A stretch of 64,000 nt of DNA, from the NCBI RefSeq assembly GCF_963662255.1, contig NC_085052.1, positions 33,676,654-33,740,653 of the forward strand. The letters are read 5' to 3'. The stretch is from Cinclus cinclus (Eukaryota; Chordata; Aves; Passeriformes; Cinclidae). The stretch's first letter is position 1. Every line of letters starts with the position of its first letter. Made by a program: the position numbers and the translations under genes. Below are positions 31,001-40,700 of the stretch, piece by piece. The notes under the pieces were generated by a model. That model saw only the letters and a program-made list of their open reading frames with translations, was not told the origin of the DNA and made no database searches.

Positions 31001-34000
31001 TGTCCCAGGCTCCAGGAGCATCCTTTGCTCTGCAAGCCCCCAAGACATCCATCCCAAACTATGGAAAAAGCCCGACCCGGGGGCTCGCCCTGCATTACCA
31101 GCACTTGCTTGCCCAGCTGGACAAGGACGAGGATGCCGGTGTCCACCATCCTCTTGCACTTGACAGACCAGTCCTGGAAGGGCAGGTACTGGCATTTCTT
31201 ATCCAAGAAGAGCCTCAGCTTTTCCTGGGTGACAGAGAGAGTGTTCAAGGCCTCGGTGGTGTTGGTGGGGAGGAACACCAGCCCCACTCCCCCTCCCTAC
31301 TGAGACCCACCTCAGTGCGGTTGTCCTGCAGGATCTTGCCCACCACAGAGACTGCCACCTGGCACAGGTGACAGGGGATCCCCTTCTGCTGCAAGAGAGG
31401 GGACACGTCGGGGTACTGCCACGGCACCCAGACCCTCCACTTGCCCCCCAGATCCCAATCCTCCACCCCAAAAACACCCCACGTGAACATCCCGGGCCAC
31501 CACGTCGATTTTTGCCGTTTATTCTGCAAACTCGCTGATGCTGGGGTGGGCAGGCTGGGGTTCCCCCGCCATCTCTGGGAGGTTCTGGGGCACAATGGGC
31601 ACGTCTCCCCCAGCCCCCCGCATTCCCCGTTCCCAGCACGGTTACCCCCAGAGCCCGGTCCCACGCCGTGAGCCGGCAGAGCTCCAGTGCCCCGCACTTG
31701 GCCGCAGTCGCCACGTCGCGGCACCAGTCCTCCGGCCGCTCGCCACACTCGTGGAGGGGGCTGGCCCCGGCTGTGGGAGGGGAGAGGCGACTGTCAACCC
31801 TCAAGGCACCCCAAGACACCAAATTAACCTCTCTGTCTGCACTGCAGCGAGCGAGGAGTGATGCTCCTCACCCTCCCGCTGGGATTCCGCCTCAAGGGGG
31901 TGTTCCACTCGTAAATGGTTTTTTAAGGTCGGCTTTGCCAGGCTGCCAGCTTTTCCAATGGGATGTCACAGACTCAGAAGCAAAGGGAATTTGGGGCTCA
32001 GCCTCTCAGCACCCTCTGACACGCTGCGGAGGCGGCTGCTTATAAAAGCAGCAATAAATCTTGCAAAACGCGCAAATCCGGGGTGCCGGAGCTCAGCCCC
32101 GCACGGCGGCAGCGGATAGCAACGCCGCGGCTCCCGGCAACGATTGAGCAACCCCGCTTTTGGTGGGGTCCTTTTGGTTTTATTTCCTCCCCACGACAGC
32201 ATTTTCTCCTGACTGTAACTCCCCGCCCCGGCAGCGCTGGGTGGCGTGGCGCAAGAGCCGCGCTCTAATTGTCACCTTGGTGTGTCGGGACTCATTCCTA
32301 ATGGGGCGAGTGTTTGTTTCCACCGGGAACTGTGCCCACCCAGGATGCGGACAAAGGCACAACCCAAGCTCTTCGCCGCCTTGCTTCGGCCGGGAGCTGC
32401 TCCGGGAATTTGGGGGTAGATGAGAGCATCCAGCTTTTATCCCCCAGCCCTGTCAATGACTTTGCAGAGCAGGAATAAAGCCGAAGGCAGAAACTGCTCC
32501 TTCCACCCGGCCCTGCCCTTATCAGGTTTCTCCCCAAAAGCTGCTTTCCCTGCGTGCTGGATTTTGGCAACGCCTCCAGCTCATCCATGAGACCGCAGCG
32601 TGCCCAGGGCCACCGTGGGGAGCCCCCAGGGTTTGGGGGTGTTGTGGGGAGAGGGGTCCCGAGACCCCCACGGCTCCCGCCTGCCCCCAAAAGCGCTGGC
32701 TCAGCCCGGCGGGTGCCGAGTGGTGTTTCAGCCCCGATTTCCCCATCGGGCTGACAGCATCACTGGGGCTGGCGAGCCCCGGGGCAGGGCGAGTCCCCCC
32801 GGTTTCCCACACACCTTCCCAGCTGCACGATGCCGCGCTCGCCGCATCAGCTGAGAGAGATATATTTATGTTTTTCAACCCTGGCCCCAGCATCAGGGCA
32901 AACAGGAACGGCAAGTCAGCGGAGGCATTCAGGAGCAGCACCAAAACCAAGGAGACGGGAGGAAAAGACCCCACAACTTTTTTTCTGAACCTGTCCCCCA
33001 GCTTCTCTCGAAGACCTGTGTTGGAGCCCAGACCCTGTACCCCATGGCAGGGTCGGGAGGATCTAAAAGTCACGGGTGGTTTGGTCCTGCACTTTCCTGT
33101 CTCACAGAGACCCTCAGATCAGCCCTTACTCCCCACCCTGCTCGAGCTGAAAAGTCAAGTAAGGAGAGCTGGGCCAGAAAGCAATTAGGACTGATCATAA
33201 CACCCAAGAGCTGAGAGCAGGTGGAGCTTCTCCAGGTGGAAACTACTGCCACGGGGCAAGCAAGTGGGGCAAGCAACTGGGGCAACTGGTGTCCTGTGAG
33301 CTCTCCTACACGTTTCAAGGCCGTGCTGGAGCCACCTCATGCTGCCAGGTGCACGGGCAGCAGGGTTATTAAATTATTCAAATTTTGGCAACTTTTGGGG
33401 ATGCTCCAGTGCCACTACGGTCTCGGGCCAGCCACAACTGCCCTATTCCTGTCCGCCAGGCCCAGGGGATGCAGTGGGCTTTGCTAAGGGGGGATCCAGC
33501 TCCAATCTCCAGCTCCAGCAGGGGTGTGCTGGCATTCCATGAAGCCTCAGAGCTGCCCGGCCGAGCCGGCCAAGCCTGGCGAGCCGGTTGTGATGTAAAG
33601 CCTGGGGGTGGCAGCGTGGGCCCCAGCGCACCAATTCCCGGCCTGGCGCACACCCCTGTTACAGCAAGAACCATAAATACACTCTTCCCAGCTCCCAAAC
33701 CCTTCTCCAAGGCTTGCAGGGTCCCACAGCACCCCTGTGCTCCCAGGGCAGTTGACACCCCGGGGATGGAGTACAGGTGACCCTTCCTGCTCTGCCTGCT
33801 GCTGGCTGGAACACCCAGACATGTCCCCTCCCTCCCTGGGTCATGCACCCACAAGTCCTCCACCACAAAACCTTGGGCAGGTTGGGGGAGCCCAATGGGC
33901 CAAGCCTGGGGTAACTGGGGTGCAAGGGGGGCTCTTCACTCTAAAACATCGGGGATTTGCTTGCAACAGGAGGGCTCTGCTTATTCTGGGGAAGATTTCC

Positions 34001-34762
34001 CCAGGAAGCAGAGATTTGCCCTCAAGCAAGGACCCGAGGTTAGAAGCAGGTTTTTCCCAGCTTGTTTCCTGGGGATGGGCACGGGATGACTAAGGGATGG
34101 CAGCAGAGGTTTGCCTGCAGGATTCACTCACAGACACCCAAGTGCCCATGCTCAGAGGGCTCCTGAGGTGAGCAGAGCACATCACCCCATCGCCCATCCT
34201 GGACCTCAGCAAGCCACAGCAGAGGCAACTTCCTGCCTCCTGCATTTCCTGTGAGGAACCTTAGGAAAGGGGCAGCTCCAGGGGGCAGCTCGGTCACGCT
34301 GTTGTGACAACCAAGTGGCTTCCCCTCACTCACACAGCGGCAGCCAGGCCCCAATACCAAGGGCCTGAGAGAGAGCAGCCCCTCTCCCCCACCACTGCAG
34401 AGACACTCCATCAAATTGGCTTCCCTCCTTCCACACCCCAGCACACCACCAGCTGTGCCTGAATCCCAGAGAAAGGAGGGAACAATTTGGCCCTGAGATC
34501 ACCTTTGATGGCAAAAGTTCCAACTCTCACCTCCAGGTGGGTAACACAGACAGCAGTGCCACCTTCCCCAGCTCTCCTCTGCCCCATTCCAACACCAGAG
34601 GAAGTACATTATGGAGCTTGGACACCAAAGGAAATAGTTTTGGGATTCAGCAGGGTTTCCTGGGCTCTCCACGTCCTACCTACCCCCAGGCCTGGCCTTA
34701 CCTTGGTAGGAGCCCAGGCACACAGAAAGGACCAGCACCAAGCCACTCCATTTGCTCTCCAT
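28027..34762 (-). CDS. Prosaposin-like tandem paralog of PSAP (15 coding exons)
   Basis: A complete prosaposin-type precursor of 522 residues. Exons, 5' to 3' on the minus strand: 34702-34762, 31646-31770, 31311-31388, 31099-31224, 30707-30901, 30087-30230, 29772-29828, 29520-29528 (microexon), 29326-29433, 29044-29130, 28768-28951, 28524-28693, 28366-28446, 28143-28250, 28027-28062. They encode a signal peptide, a SapA-type domain, four saposin B-type domains (about 65-145, 198-280, 308-388, 405-485), and a C-terminal SapA-type domain ending CQRHVWN. All four saposins keep six cysteines. Sequons remain in saposins A, C and D but not B. Saposins help lysosomal hydrolases degrade sphingolipids; the role of this copy is unknown. 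It lies head-to-tail with PSAP and shares its exon plan, so it arose by DNA duplication. It is not SFTPB, which has three saposin domains. Databases may list it as prosaposin-like; I cannot check. Confidence 0.9.
28143..28250 (-). CDS. Prosaposin-like exon 14: saposin D end and C-terminal SapA-type domain
   Basis: 36 codons, the same as [37 protein letters not shown]. 23 of 36 residues match PSAP. Confidence 0.92.
28366..28446 (-). CDS. Prosaposin-like exon 13: saposin D middle
   Basis: 27 codons, the same as [24 protein letters not shown]. 16 of 27 residues match PSAP. Confidence 0.92.
28524..28693 (-). CDS. Prosaposin-like exon 12: saposin D start
   Basis: Phase 1 to 0: [27 protein letters not shown] (sequon), KGCAMLP. 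Confidence 0.9.
28768..28951 (-). CDS. Prosaposin-like exon 11: saposin C main part
   Basis: Phase 0 to 1: [35 protein letters not shown]. All saposin C cysteines are kept. Confidence 0.9.
29044..29130 (-). CDS. Prosaposin-like exon 10: saposin C start
   Basis: 29 codons: [20 protein letters not shown] followed by MTE, a sequon. This is the segment known in mammals as the neurotrophic prosaptide region. Confidence 0.88.
29326..29433 (-). CDS. Prosaposin-like exon 9: saposin B end
   Basis: 36 codons: [12 protein letters not shown] closes saposin B with its last two cysteines. The B-C linker does not resemble PSAP. Donor gtaagt. Confidence 0.88.
29520..29528 (-). CDS. Prosaposin-like 9-nt microexon (Gln-Ala-Glu)
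   Basis: CAGGCTGAG flanked by tag and the strong donor gtaagt, phase 0, at the same place as the PSAP microexon inside saposin B. A tag-cag tandem acceptor could instead give a 6-nt exon (Ala-Glu). It is probably alternatively spliced, as in mammalian PSAP. Confidence 0.68.
29607..29625 (+). repeat. G19 homopolymer
   Basis: A run of 19 G, C19 on the gene strand, about 80 bp upstream of the 9-nt microexon of the prosaposin-like gene. Confidence 0.95.
29772..29828 (-). CDS. Prosaposin-like exon 7: saposin B middle
   Basis: 19 codons, the same as PSAP exon 7: [19 protein letters not shown]. Donor gtaaga. Confidence 0.87.
29940..30066 (+). repeat. CR1 LINE 3' fragment
   Basis: Reads gtgtcccaggccaggttggg, cttggagcaacctgggatag and ggctccttccagccc. 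It lies between two exons of the prosaposin-like gene. Confidence 0.82.
30087..30230 (-). CDS. Prosaposin-like exon 6: saposin B start
   Basis: 48 codons, the same as PSAP exon 6: [20 protein letters not shown]. The PSAP sequon NSS reads NTA here, so saposin B has no glycosylation site at this position. 20 of 48 residues match PSAP. Confidence 0.9.
30485..30685 (+). repeat. CR1 LINE 3' fragment
   Basis: Reads aggctgtccagggaagctgt, ggattggagcaacct and aaggtcccttccaacccaaa, then accattcc. It lies in an intron of the prosaposin-like gene, antisense to it. Confidence 0.88.
30707..30901 (-). CDS. Prosaposin-like exon 5: saposin A end and A-B linker
   Basis: 65 codons, the same as PSAP exon 5. 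[10 protein letters not shown] closes saposin A. The linker diverges, then [14 protein letters not shown] matches the conserved PSAP linker. Confidence 0.9.
31099..31224 (-). CDS. Prosaposin-like exon 4: saposin A middle
   Basis: 42 codons, the same as PSAP exon 4. Both cysteines (KKCQYLP and VKCKRMVD) are kept, but only 13 of 42 residues match PSAP by hand count. Confidence 0.88.
31311..31388 (-). CDS. Prosaposin-like exon 3: saposin A start
   Basis: Phase 0 to 0: [20 protein letters not shown] and DNRTE, a glycosylation sequon. The acceptor is a cagcag tandem: the first gives 26 codons, the second 25, the same as PSAP exon 3. Confidence 0.88.
31646..31770 (-). CDS. Prosaposin-like exon 2: N-terminal SapA-type domain
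   Basis: Phase 1 to 0, 125 nt. It reads [20 protein letters not shown] and KCGALELC, the C-x-W-C-x-C-C pattern of the prosaposin N-terminal domain. PSAP has [10 protein letters not shown] in the same place. Confidence 0.88.
31771..34701 (-). other. Prosaposin-like intron 1
   Basis: 2.9 kb, GC-rich, with several CpG-dense stretches near 32.0-32.9 kb. No exon or clear repeat recognised. The CpG density near 32.1-32.3 kb could mark an internal promoter. Confidence 0.5.
34702..34762 (-). CDS. Prosaposin-like exon 1: signal peptide
   Basis: ATG at 34762, then MESKWSG and a hydrophobic run ending VCLGSYQ. An in-frame ATG at 34873 would add 37 polar residues ahead of the signal, so the inner ATG is preferred. 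Donor gtaagg, phase 1. Confidence 0.82.
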
Positions 34763-34884
34763 GCCGCTCCTAAGAGTCCTCAGTGGCTGGTTCCTTCTCC
34801 TATGCTGCTCCCAGACTGAGGAATCTTGGATGGGCTGGGAGAAGCAGTGAGAATCCACACCTACGCAGGCCAATTACCACACCC

Positions 34885-34912
34885 CTCACTTTATGCCTTG
34901 ATTATAAAATCA
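34885..34912 (-). promoter_or_regulatory. TATA-like element of the prosaposin-like gene
   Basis: The minus strand reads ttttataatc then cataaag, about 125-150 bp upstream of the chosen start codon. If used, transcription would begin close to the in-frame ATG at 34873. Confidence 0.4.
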
Positions 34913-34914
34913 TC

Positions 34915-35435
34915 AGCAGGGAGGGAGGGACCAGAGGCAGGCAGGTATTCCCAGGAGGTCAGAAGCAGCCCAGAACCTCCTGCTCAGTGCTAACCTGGCT
35001 GCAGAGGGTGGGCACAGACAGGGAAAACTATCCCAGAGCCACATGACAGCACCAAGTTCCCGGCCTTTAAATGACATTTCTGAATCTTATTTGGAATCAA
35101 GGAATAAGGAGACACAGGGAGCCACACTAAATGCGAGGCAGCAGGGAAGGCCAGTATCAAAAGTCCCTCTGGGGATTGCAACACGGGGCTGTTGCCTCAC
35201 ACCAGGCATTGTGTTTGTCCAGGGAAGAGAGCGGCAGCAATCCCAGGCAAGCCTCTTCCACCTGCAACCCTGTGCAGAAGAACAAAGGCTTGATGGGACA
35301 TGCAGCCCTAATGAGAACCTGAATCCATTCAGGCCCAGGTTGCCAGTGACATCTTGGGATGTGCCTTCTCCTGGCCCTGCAGTCCAGGGAACCTCAGCAA
35401 GAACCTTTGCCATCCAGAAAAATAAAACATGCAAG
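34915..35435 (-). other. Spacer between PSAP and the prosaposin-like gene
   Basis: About 0.5 kb between the inferred PSAP poly(A) site and the downstream paralog. No gene recognised. The two genes are close enough for read-through transcripts. Confidence 0.5.
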
Positions 35436-35455
35436 CTGGTTGGTTTATGGAAGTT

Positions 35456-35461
35456 TTTATT
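35456..35461 (-). terminator. PSAP: Distal PSAP poly(A) signal
   Basis: AATAAA on the minus strand, about 2.26 kb after the PSAP stop. A nearer A/T-rich AATAAA-like site lies around 35.97 kb and could be an alternative. Confidence 0.55.
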
Positions 35462-37720
35462 GTTCATTAAGGAAGCTTTTGTGCGAAAAAAAAAAAGAAA
35501 AAAAATCAAGACAATGTTCTTTAGAAAGCAACTGCACAGTGTCCCCCACCCCCCACCCCAGCACGACTCAAAGCAGGTCAGGTGCCACAGTCCACAGGAA
35601 GGGAGAAAACTAAAGGGACTCCCAGCAGCAACACAGGACTTCCCCTGGTTCACCTTGCCCAGCAGGTCTCCAGCATGAATCCTACTAAAAACTCCAGGAA
35701 AATAAAACCTTCCCAACCTGCCAAGATGTCAATGCAGCCCCACCTCCCCCAAGAAAGATCCACAGCAGCCAGTTTGAAATAGCAAATGCCACCCTCTGTG
35801 CCGCGGTATAACAGAACCCGTCCCTCCAGGGCAGCGGTGCCGAAGGAACAGAGCCCAGCTCCTATCTCCTCCATCTACCCCAGCTGGGATACACTACCAG
35901 AACCACTGCACGAGCCTGCCAGGGCACAAAGCTGCAGGTATTTTATGTCTTTAGGGGAAATTTTCTTTTTCCTTTTTATTTTTTCCCCCTCTTATTTAAA
36001 GCCATGAGTGCTTCAGCATTCAGGAAACAGGGGAGAGAGAACCACCTCTGTTGCCACCTGTCAGCACTGCCCAGGCTTTTAATACATACACAGATCAACT
36101 AAAACCTGCAGTCCAGTGGTTTTCCAATGAAAAATACTCTGCTTGCTGCTACAGCATTGTGACTGGAGCTCCTGCATGCCCCACACTCCACAGGAACAGC
36201 AGGAGCTACCAGCATCTTTCTGAACAGGACTGGAATTTTCAAAGCTCCACATCTGCACCCAGCTGCTCCTTCCCAAAAGGTGCCCTCAGAGCAACTTCGG
36301 TGCCTCTGCTTTAGGGATTAACTTGATCTGAAGTGTACACCCAATGCAAGGTCTGTCCCAAGCAATACAAGCAGGATTCTCACTCTCAAGGATCCTTCAC
36401 ATCAAGGGCCTGCCATGTTCCCAGGGTAGCAGCCTGCCTTGAAGGCTTTGTTGGGTGGGATTTCAAGCCATTTAAGTGAAATTTCAGAGAGGTGCAAAAG
36501 GCTGTCAAGTGTGCCAGCAGAACCTCAAATACCTACACTTCAGTGCTCCTACCACCTGCCCTCTCTGCTTGCTGCATTTCCCAACAGAAATGGGAACTCT
36601 GGATAACAATCCATACCTCCAGTTACTCAGCAGGGCGTCAGTGAGAGTGGGTGGGCAGCAGTGGGAGGTGCCCCCAGGCCTCACAGCACCTCTAAGTTTT
36701 AGGTGACTGAAATAAGCTGTGAGAGAGAAAAAGCAGAGCAGGGAACAAACAGGTTATGATAAAATCCTGCTTTTCCACACATTCCACTGAACTGCCTTTG
36801 ACATATTCCCAGCTCCTGCTGACCTGATCCTCCCTCCATCTTCCAGCAACAGCTCACGCTACCTCCTCAGCACCCAGCCTGTGGGAAGCTGCAAGACCAA
36901 GCAGAATTGAGCAACTAGGAAAAGAAAAAAAAAAAGGGAGTCATCGCTCAGGTAAGCCAGCATGCTTCAGGAGACTGATATCCCACTGGGCTTGGCAGCA
37001 GAACACCTGTGCTGAGACTGAGTCCAAGGAAATCAGAAGGATGTGATGGAAGGCTGAGGGAGGGTTTTTCTTAGCTACAACAACACCACGAGCCACAAGC
37101 CTGGTCACTCAAATGCAAAAGGCTGATCACTCAGATGCACCTTTTTAAGTACCATTGACTTTAAAAGTTAGCTGGGCACACAAAGCCCCCTTCTCTGCAT
37201 CTGTAAGAGCTTTGAAAATTCCAGCCCAAAGGATTCCCAGATTCAACATTATCCCTTAGAGTTCCCATAGACAGAAAATAAACACTCCAGCCAGATGTTA
37301 AAAATGCAAAGCATGTAAAATCTTACCAATGCTGCCTACAGAAACACATTTGAAAGTTTAGTTGCCATCTTGCTCTTGTTTTTAAATTAAAAGATAAGAG
37401 CCTTATTTTGCTATCTCTGTCATTCTTCCCAGCACATAAAAAACCATTCAGCTACCAATTTAAAAAAAAAATCTACAACACACTGACTATTTTTAGCATA
37501 ATGGGTTAAACTGTACAATCAGAAATATCTTTGTTAAGTCAACAATGAAAATCTGATCCTTCAACAGCAGCACTGCTACAGAAGAGTTACAACAAAGGAA
37601 CTTGAAGGTCAAATTGTTAATGAGGCAGAGAGGAGGGGCAGGTGAGATACAGCTCTCCGCCAACCTCGGCCCACATTTCCTAAGAGCCATGGCAAACTTT
37701 CAGAACTGGAAATTCTTCTT
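35462..37720 (-). other. PSAP: Probable PSAP 3' UTR
   Basis: No coding signal on the gene strand. The UTR is about 2.2 kb if the distal signal is used, longer than I recall for mammalian PSAP. Confidence 0.5.
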
Positions 37721-37756
37721 CTAGTTCCACACATGACGTCTGCAGTGATCAACAGC
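37721..37756 (-). CDS. PSAP: PSAP terminal exon
   Basis: [11 protein letters not shown] and TAG; human PSAP ends AVEHCKRHVWN. Acceptor cctttag. Confidence 0.93.
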   Translation of the reverse strand, partial: AVDHCRRHVWN

Positions 37757-40700
37757 CTAAAGGGGAAGAAATAGCTGATATTAGTGGAAAAAAAGCCAGT
37801 TTGCAAGCAAGCAGTTCAACACCTTATCCTGAGCTGAGATCTTGGGAGCAAATCTGTTTTTCTTAAAGTAAGCGATTTCAAAGAGGACTAGAATAAATAA
37901 CATCCTGAGCCCCACCAGCCAGGAGCTTTAGAAATGAAGGCTGATGACCCTCAGCCATTAAGGCCTGGCAAAAAAAAAAAAAAAACCAACAGTGGAAGCC
38001 AATTTTGAGAGCCTGCTGAGAGACTGTGACATGGTCTGTCGGCTGCAGGAACACTGACTAAATGTAAAGCTGACACTGTACTTTACTCTACACATTCTGA
38101 AATACTAGCAGGTGTGGGACACAAAGGAGAGGGAAGTCAGCTTTGACAAAGCTAAGAGCTATGAAAACACCCCCTAATCAAACTAGTACCCTTTTGCTTT
38201 TTTTTTTTAACTGGAATTCATCCACTTCGAAGTGCAGCAGACACCAAAAATAGCTCAGAAGGAGTTGTGAAAAACAGGAAACTGGAGGCAGAAGGCTGCC
38301 TTACGTACATTGCACTGGGCAGCAGTGTCCATGTTCTTACACCAGTAGCCAGGACCCCAGACACAGGCATCATTCCCCAGGAGAGGCTCTTTGGCTGACT
38401 CACAGACTCCGAGTTTCTGGGAAAAGAGCAGCAGCACAGTCAGCACCTTTCTAAGCACACCAAGAGGCCTCAAGTGCAGCCTGATGTCTGAGCTTCCACC
38501 TGAATGAGTGAGGAAGCTGCACTGAGGCAGCTGCAGGAGCTCTCACTGAGGTCACACCTGCAGCTGAACCAGCAGCCATGTAACCTGACCCAGGGCACAG
38601 TTAAGTTACTGGAAGTCACTGGAACTCCTCCGTATCAAGTTCTGTAAAAGATCTCCTGGAGAAGGACCTTTCTCAAGGAATGTCATTTGACCTCCCATCA
38701 CGTTCAGGGCACATCACACCCTGTCACTGAACCTCAGCAGTGGGTAACTGCTGGCAGCTCTCTCCTTGTGCTAGGCTGGCAGTCAGACAGCTGTCCATTC
38801 AGGAAGCCCCAGGCCTTGCACCAGTGGCTTGCTCTGAGCATTCAGCATGCTGATTTTGATTCCAGCAGAGTTTTTGCATGCTGGGCACTGAAGGGCACCC
38901 AGGACAGTAGGCAGGACTCAATAAAACCAAATGCAATACTCACAGTGCAAACAAAAGTGGGATCCATCACTTCTGCCAGGAGTTGCACAACCACGGGTTC
39001 ATACTGTTCCACAAACTGCACACACTGTAACAAAACACAGGGTGAGAGAGTTTCCCCTGCTAGAGCCTCTGAAAGCAGAGGAATGTGTGGTCTGCAGCAG
39101 TGCCACCCCAACAACACACTCTACAGGGATCAAACAGAGGCTTGAGAGCTCTGCAATGGCAAAGGAGTCAGGCACTAATCACACGACTGCATCATTGTTT
39201 CTGCTGGCTCATATCTGCCTGCAGCTGTCTGTACATACACAGATGCACATATACATATATAGATATATATGTATAGAAGATAAGGGGTCACAAGGAAAAG
39301 AACCAAACAGGACAGGCTTTGGGAAAAGAACCAAGCACAAGAAGCTTCGAGTGCAAAGCTTCATCTCTGACCATGGAGATCACACCTGTCTCAAGAGGAA
39401 AGCACACAGAACCAGCTGGAGACAAACATCCTGAGCAGGACAGCAGCAAGGACTCCTAAGCACTTGAACTCAAGTTATTCCCTCAGGAAAGGCAGCAGCA
39501 GGAACACCTCCTGCCAGAGCAGCCTCTCTCCCTCTAGTGGAGAGGCCAGCTCCAGAGCTGAGGAAGATGCTGCTGCTCTCAGCAGAGACAAACAGCACCA
39601 ATTAATAAACCAACCACAGCTATTAAATAGCCTCACAGCAGGAAGAGCTGTTCCACAGCTGCTTTAAGCCTCTATTTTCTAACCCCATTAAACTCACAAG
39701 CAGTTGCCACTTGCTGACACTCAGCAGCCACCTAATAAAATTTTCAGGTAAATCTGAAAATTTTCAGGTAAATCTTGGTATCAGTAGTCTAACAGGTGTC
39801 CCACTGGAATTATACCAACCTACTTCCAATAACTCCATTAATCCCCTGAACAGAATGGGTGTTGAGGGGAAAAAAAAACAAACCCAAAAACAACACAAAA
39901 AACAAACCCAAAACCTTCAACAGCTCCCACCCACTGTTTCTCAGAGGATTTCCAGGCAAACCTTTCCTGACTGCAAATTAGTACAACAATCCAGCCAGGC
40001 AATTCAGACCCTTAAAAGCACACATCTATTCAAGGGACTGCCAACTCCCAAGGATGGGAACCAAGCAAATCTAATCCCCCTGCACCCCAAACTCCTCCCA
40101 GCCTTTAGCAGAGAAGGCTGTTACAAAAACCAATGAGAGAAGTTGCTCTCTGCTATTCCCAAACACTCTGTAAGACATCCCTGCCTACAGCTGGGGGGTT
40201 GGAATTGGAAAGTCTTTAAGGTCCCTTCCAAGCCAAACCATCCCAGGATTCTCTGTTTCATTCTTCTGTTCATCTCCATCTGCCTTGCCCTGACTGGAAG
40301 GCAGGCTGTCACACAGCAAGGCCATTCAACTGCCTCAGATCAAGCCTTTTCCCCCTCTTCTTTTTGTCCTCTACTGCACCTGAGAGGCTGCTATGTTTTG
40401 GTGCTAATTAGTAAAGGGAAAAACCTGTGGAGGATCAGATTGCTGGACACAAGCCAGTCCCAGCTGCAAAATGGGGACAGTTTGTCTCCAGCCAGAGACA
40501 AGGCATTTAGCCAAACACAGAGACCTCTGTTAGGAGTACCTGGACATTTATAGCAGAAGTAGAGACACTTGAGAGATAGACCTAAAATTAGCATATAGAC
40601 AGAATATCAGATGAAACATCCAGAAAATGAGGTTAAGCATAACTGCCACTGTTAGGACCTGTGTAAACCCAACAAGTCAACAGGGACAGCTCCCAACCAC

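Noticed and set aside
28027..34762. Prosaposin-like gene as SFTPB (surfactant protein B)
   Set aside because: SFTPB has three saposin domains and a different exon plan. This gene has four saposins and both SapA-type domains, exon for exon like PSAP.
28027..34762. Prosaposin-like gene as a pseudogene
   Set aside because: All 15 exons join in frame, splice sites are standard, and all saposin cysteines are kept.
35043..35678. Plus-strand open frame of 211 codons
   Set aside because: It overlaps the PSAP 3' UTR and spacer, with overlapping opposite-strand open frames and no family signal.
39230..39276. TA-rich alternating stretch as a regulatory site
   Set aside because: Looks like a plain decayed dinucleotide repeat inside a PSAP intron.
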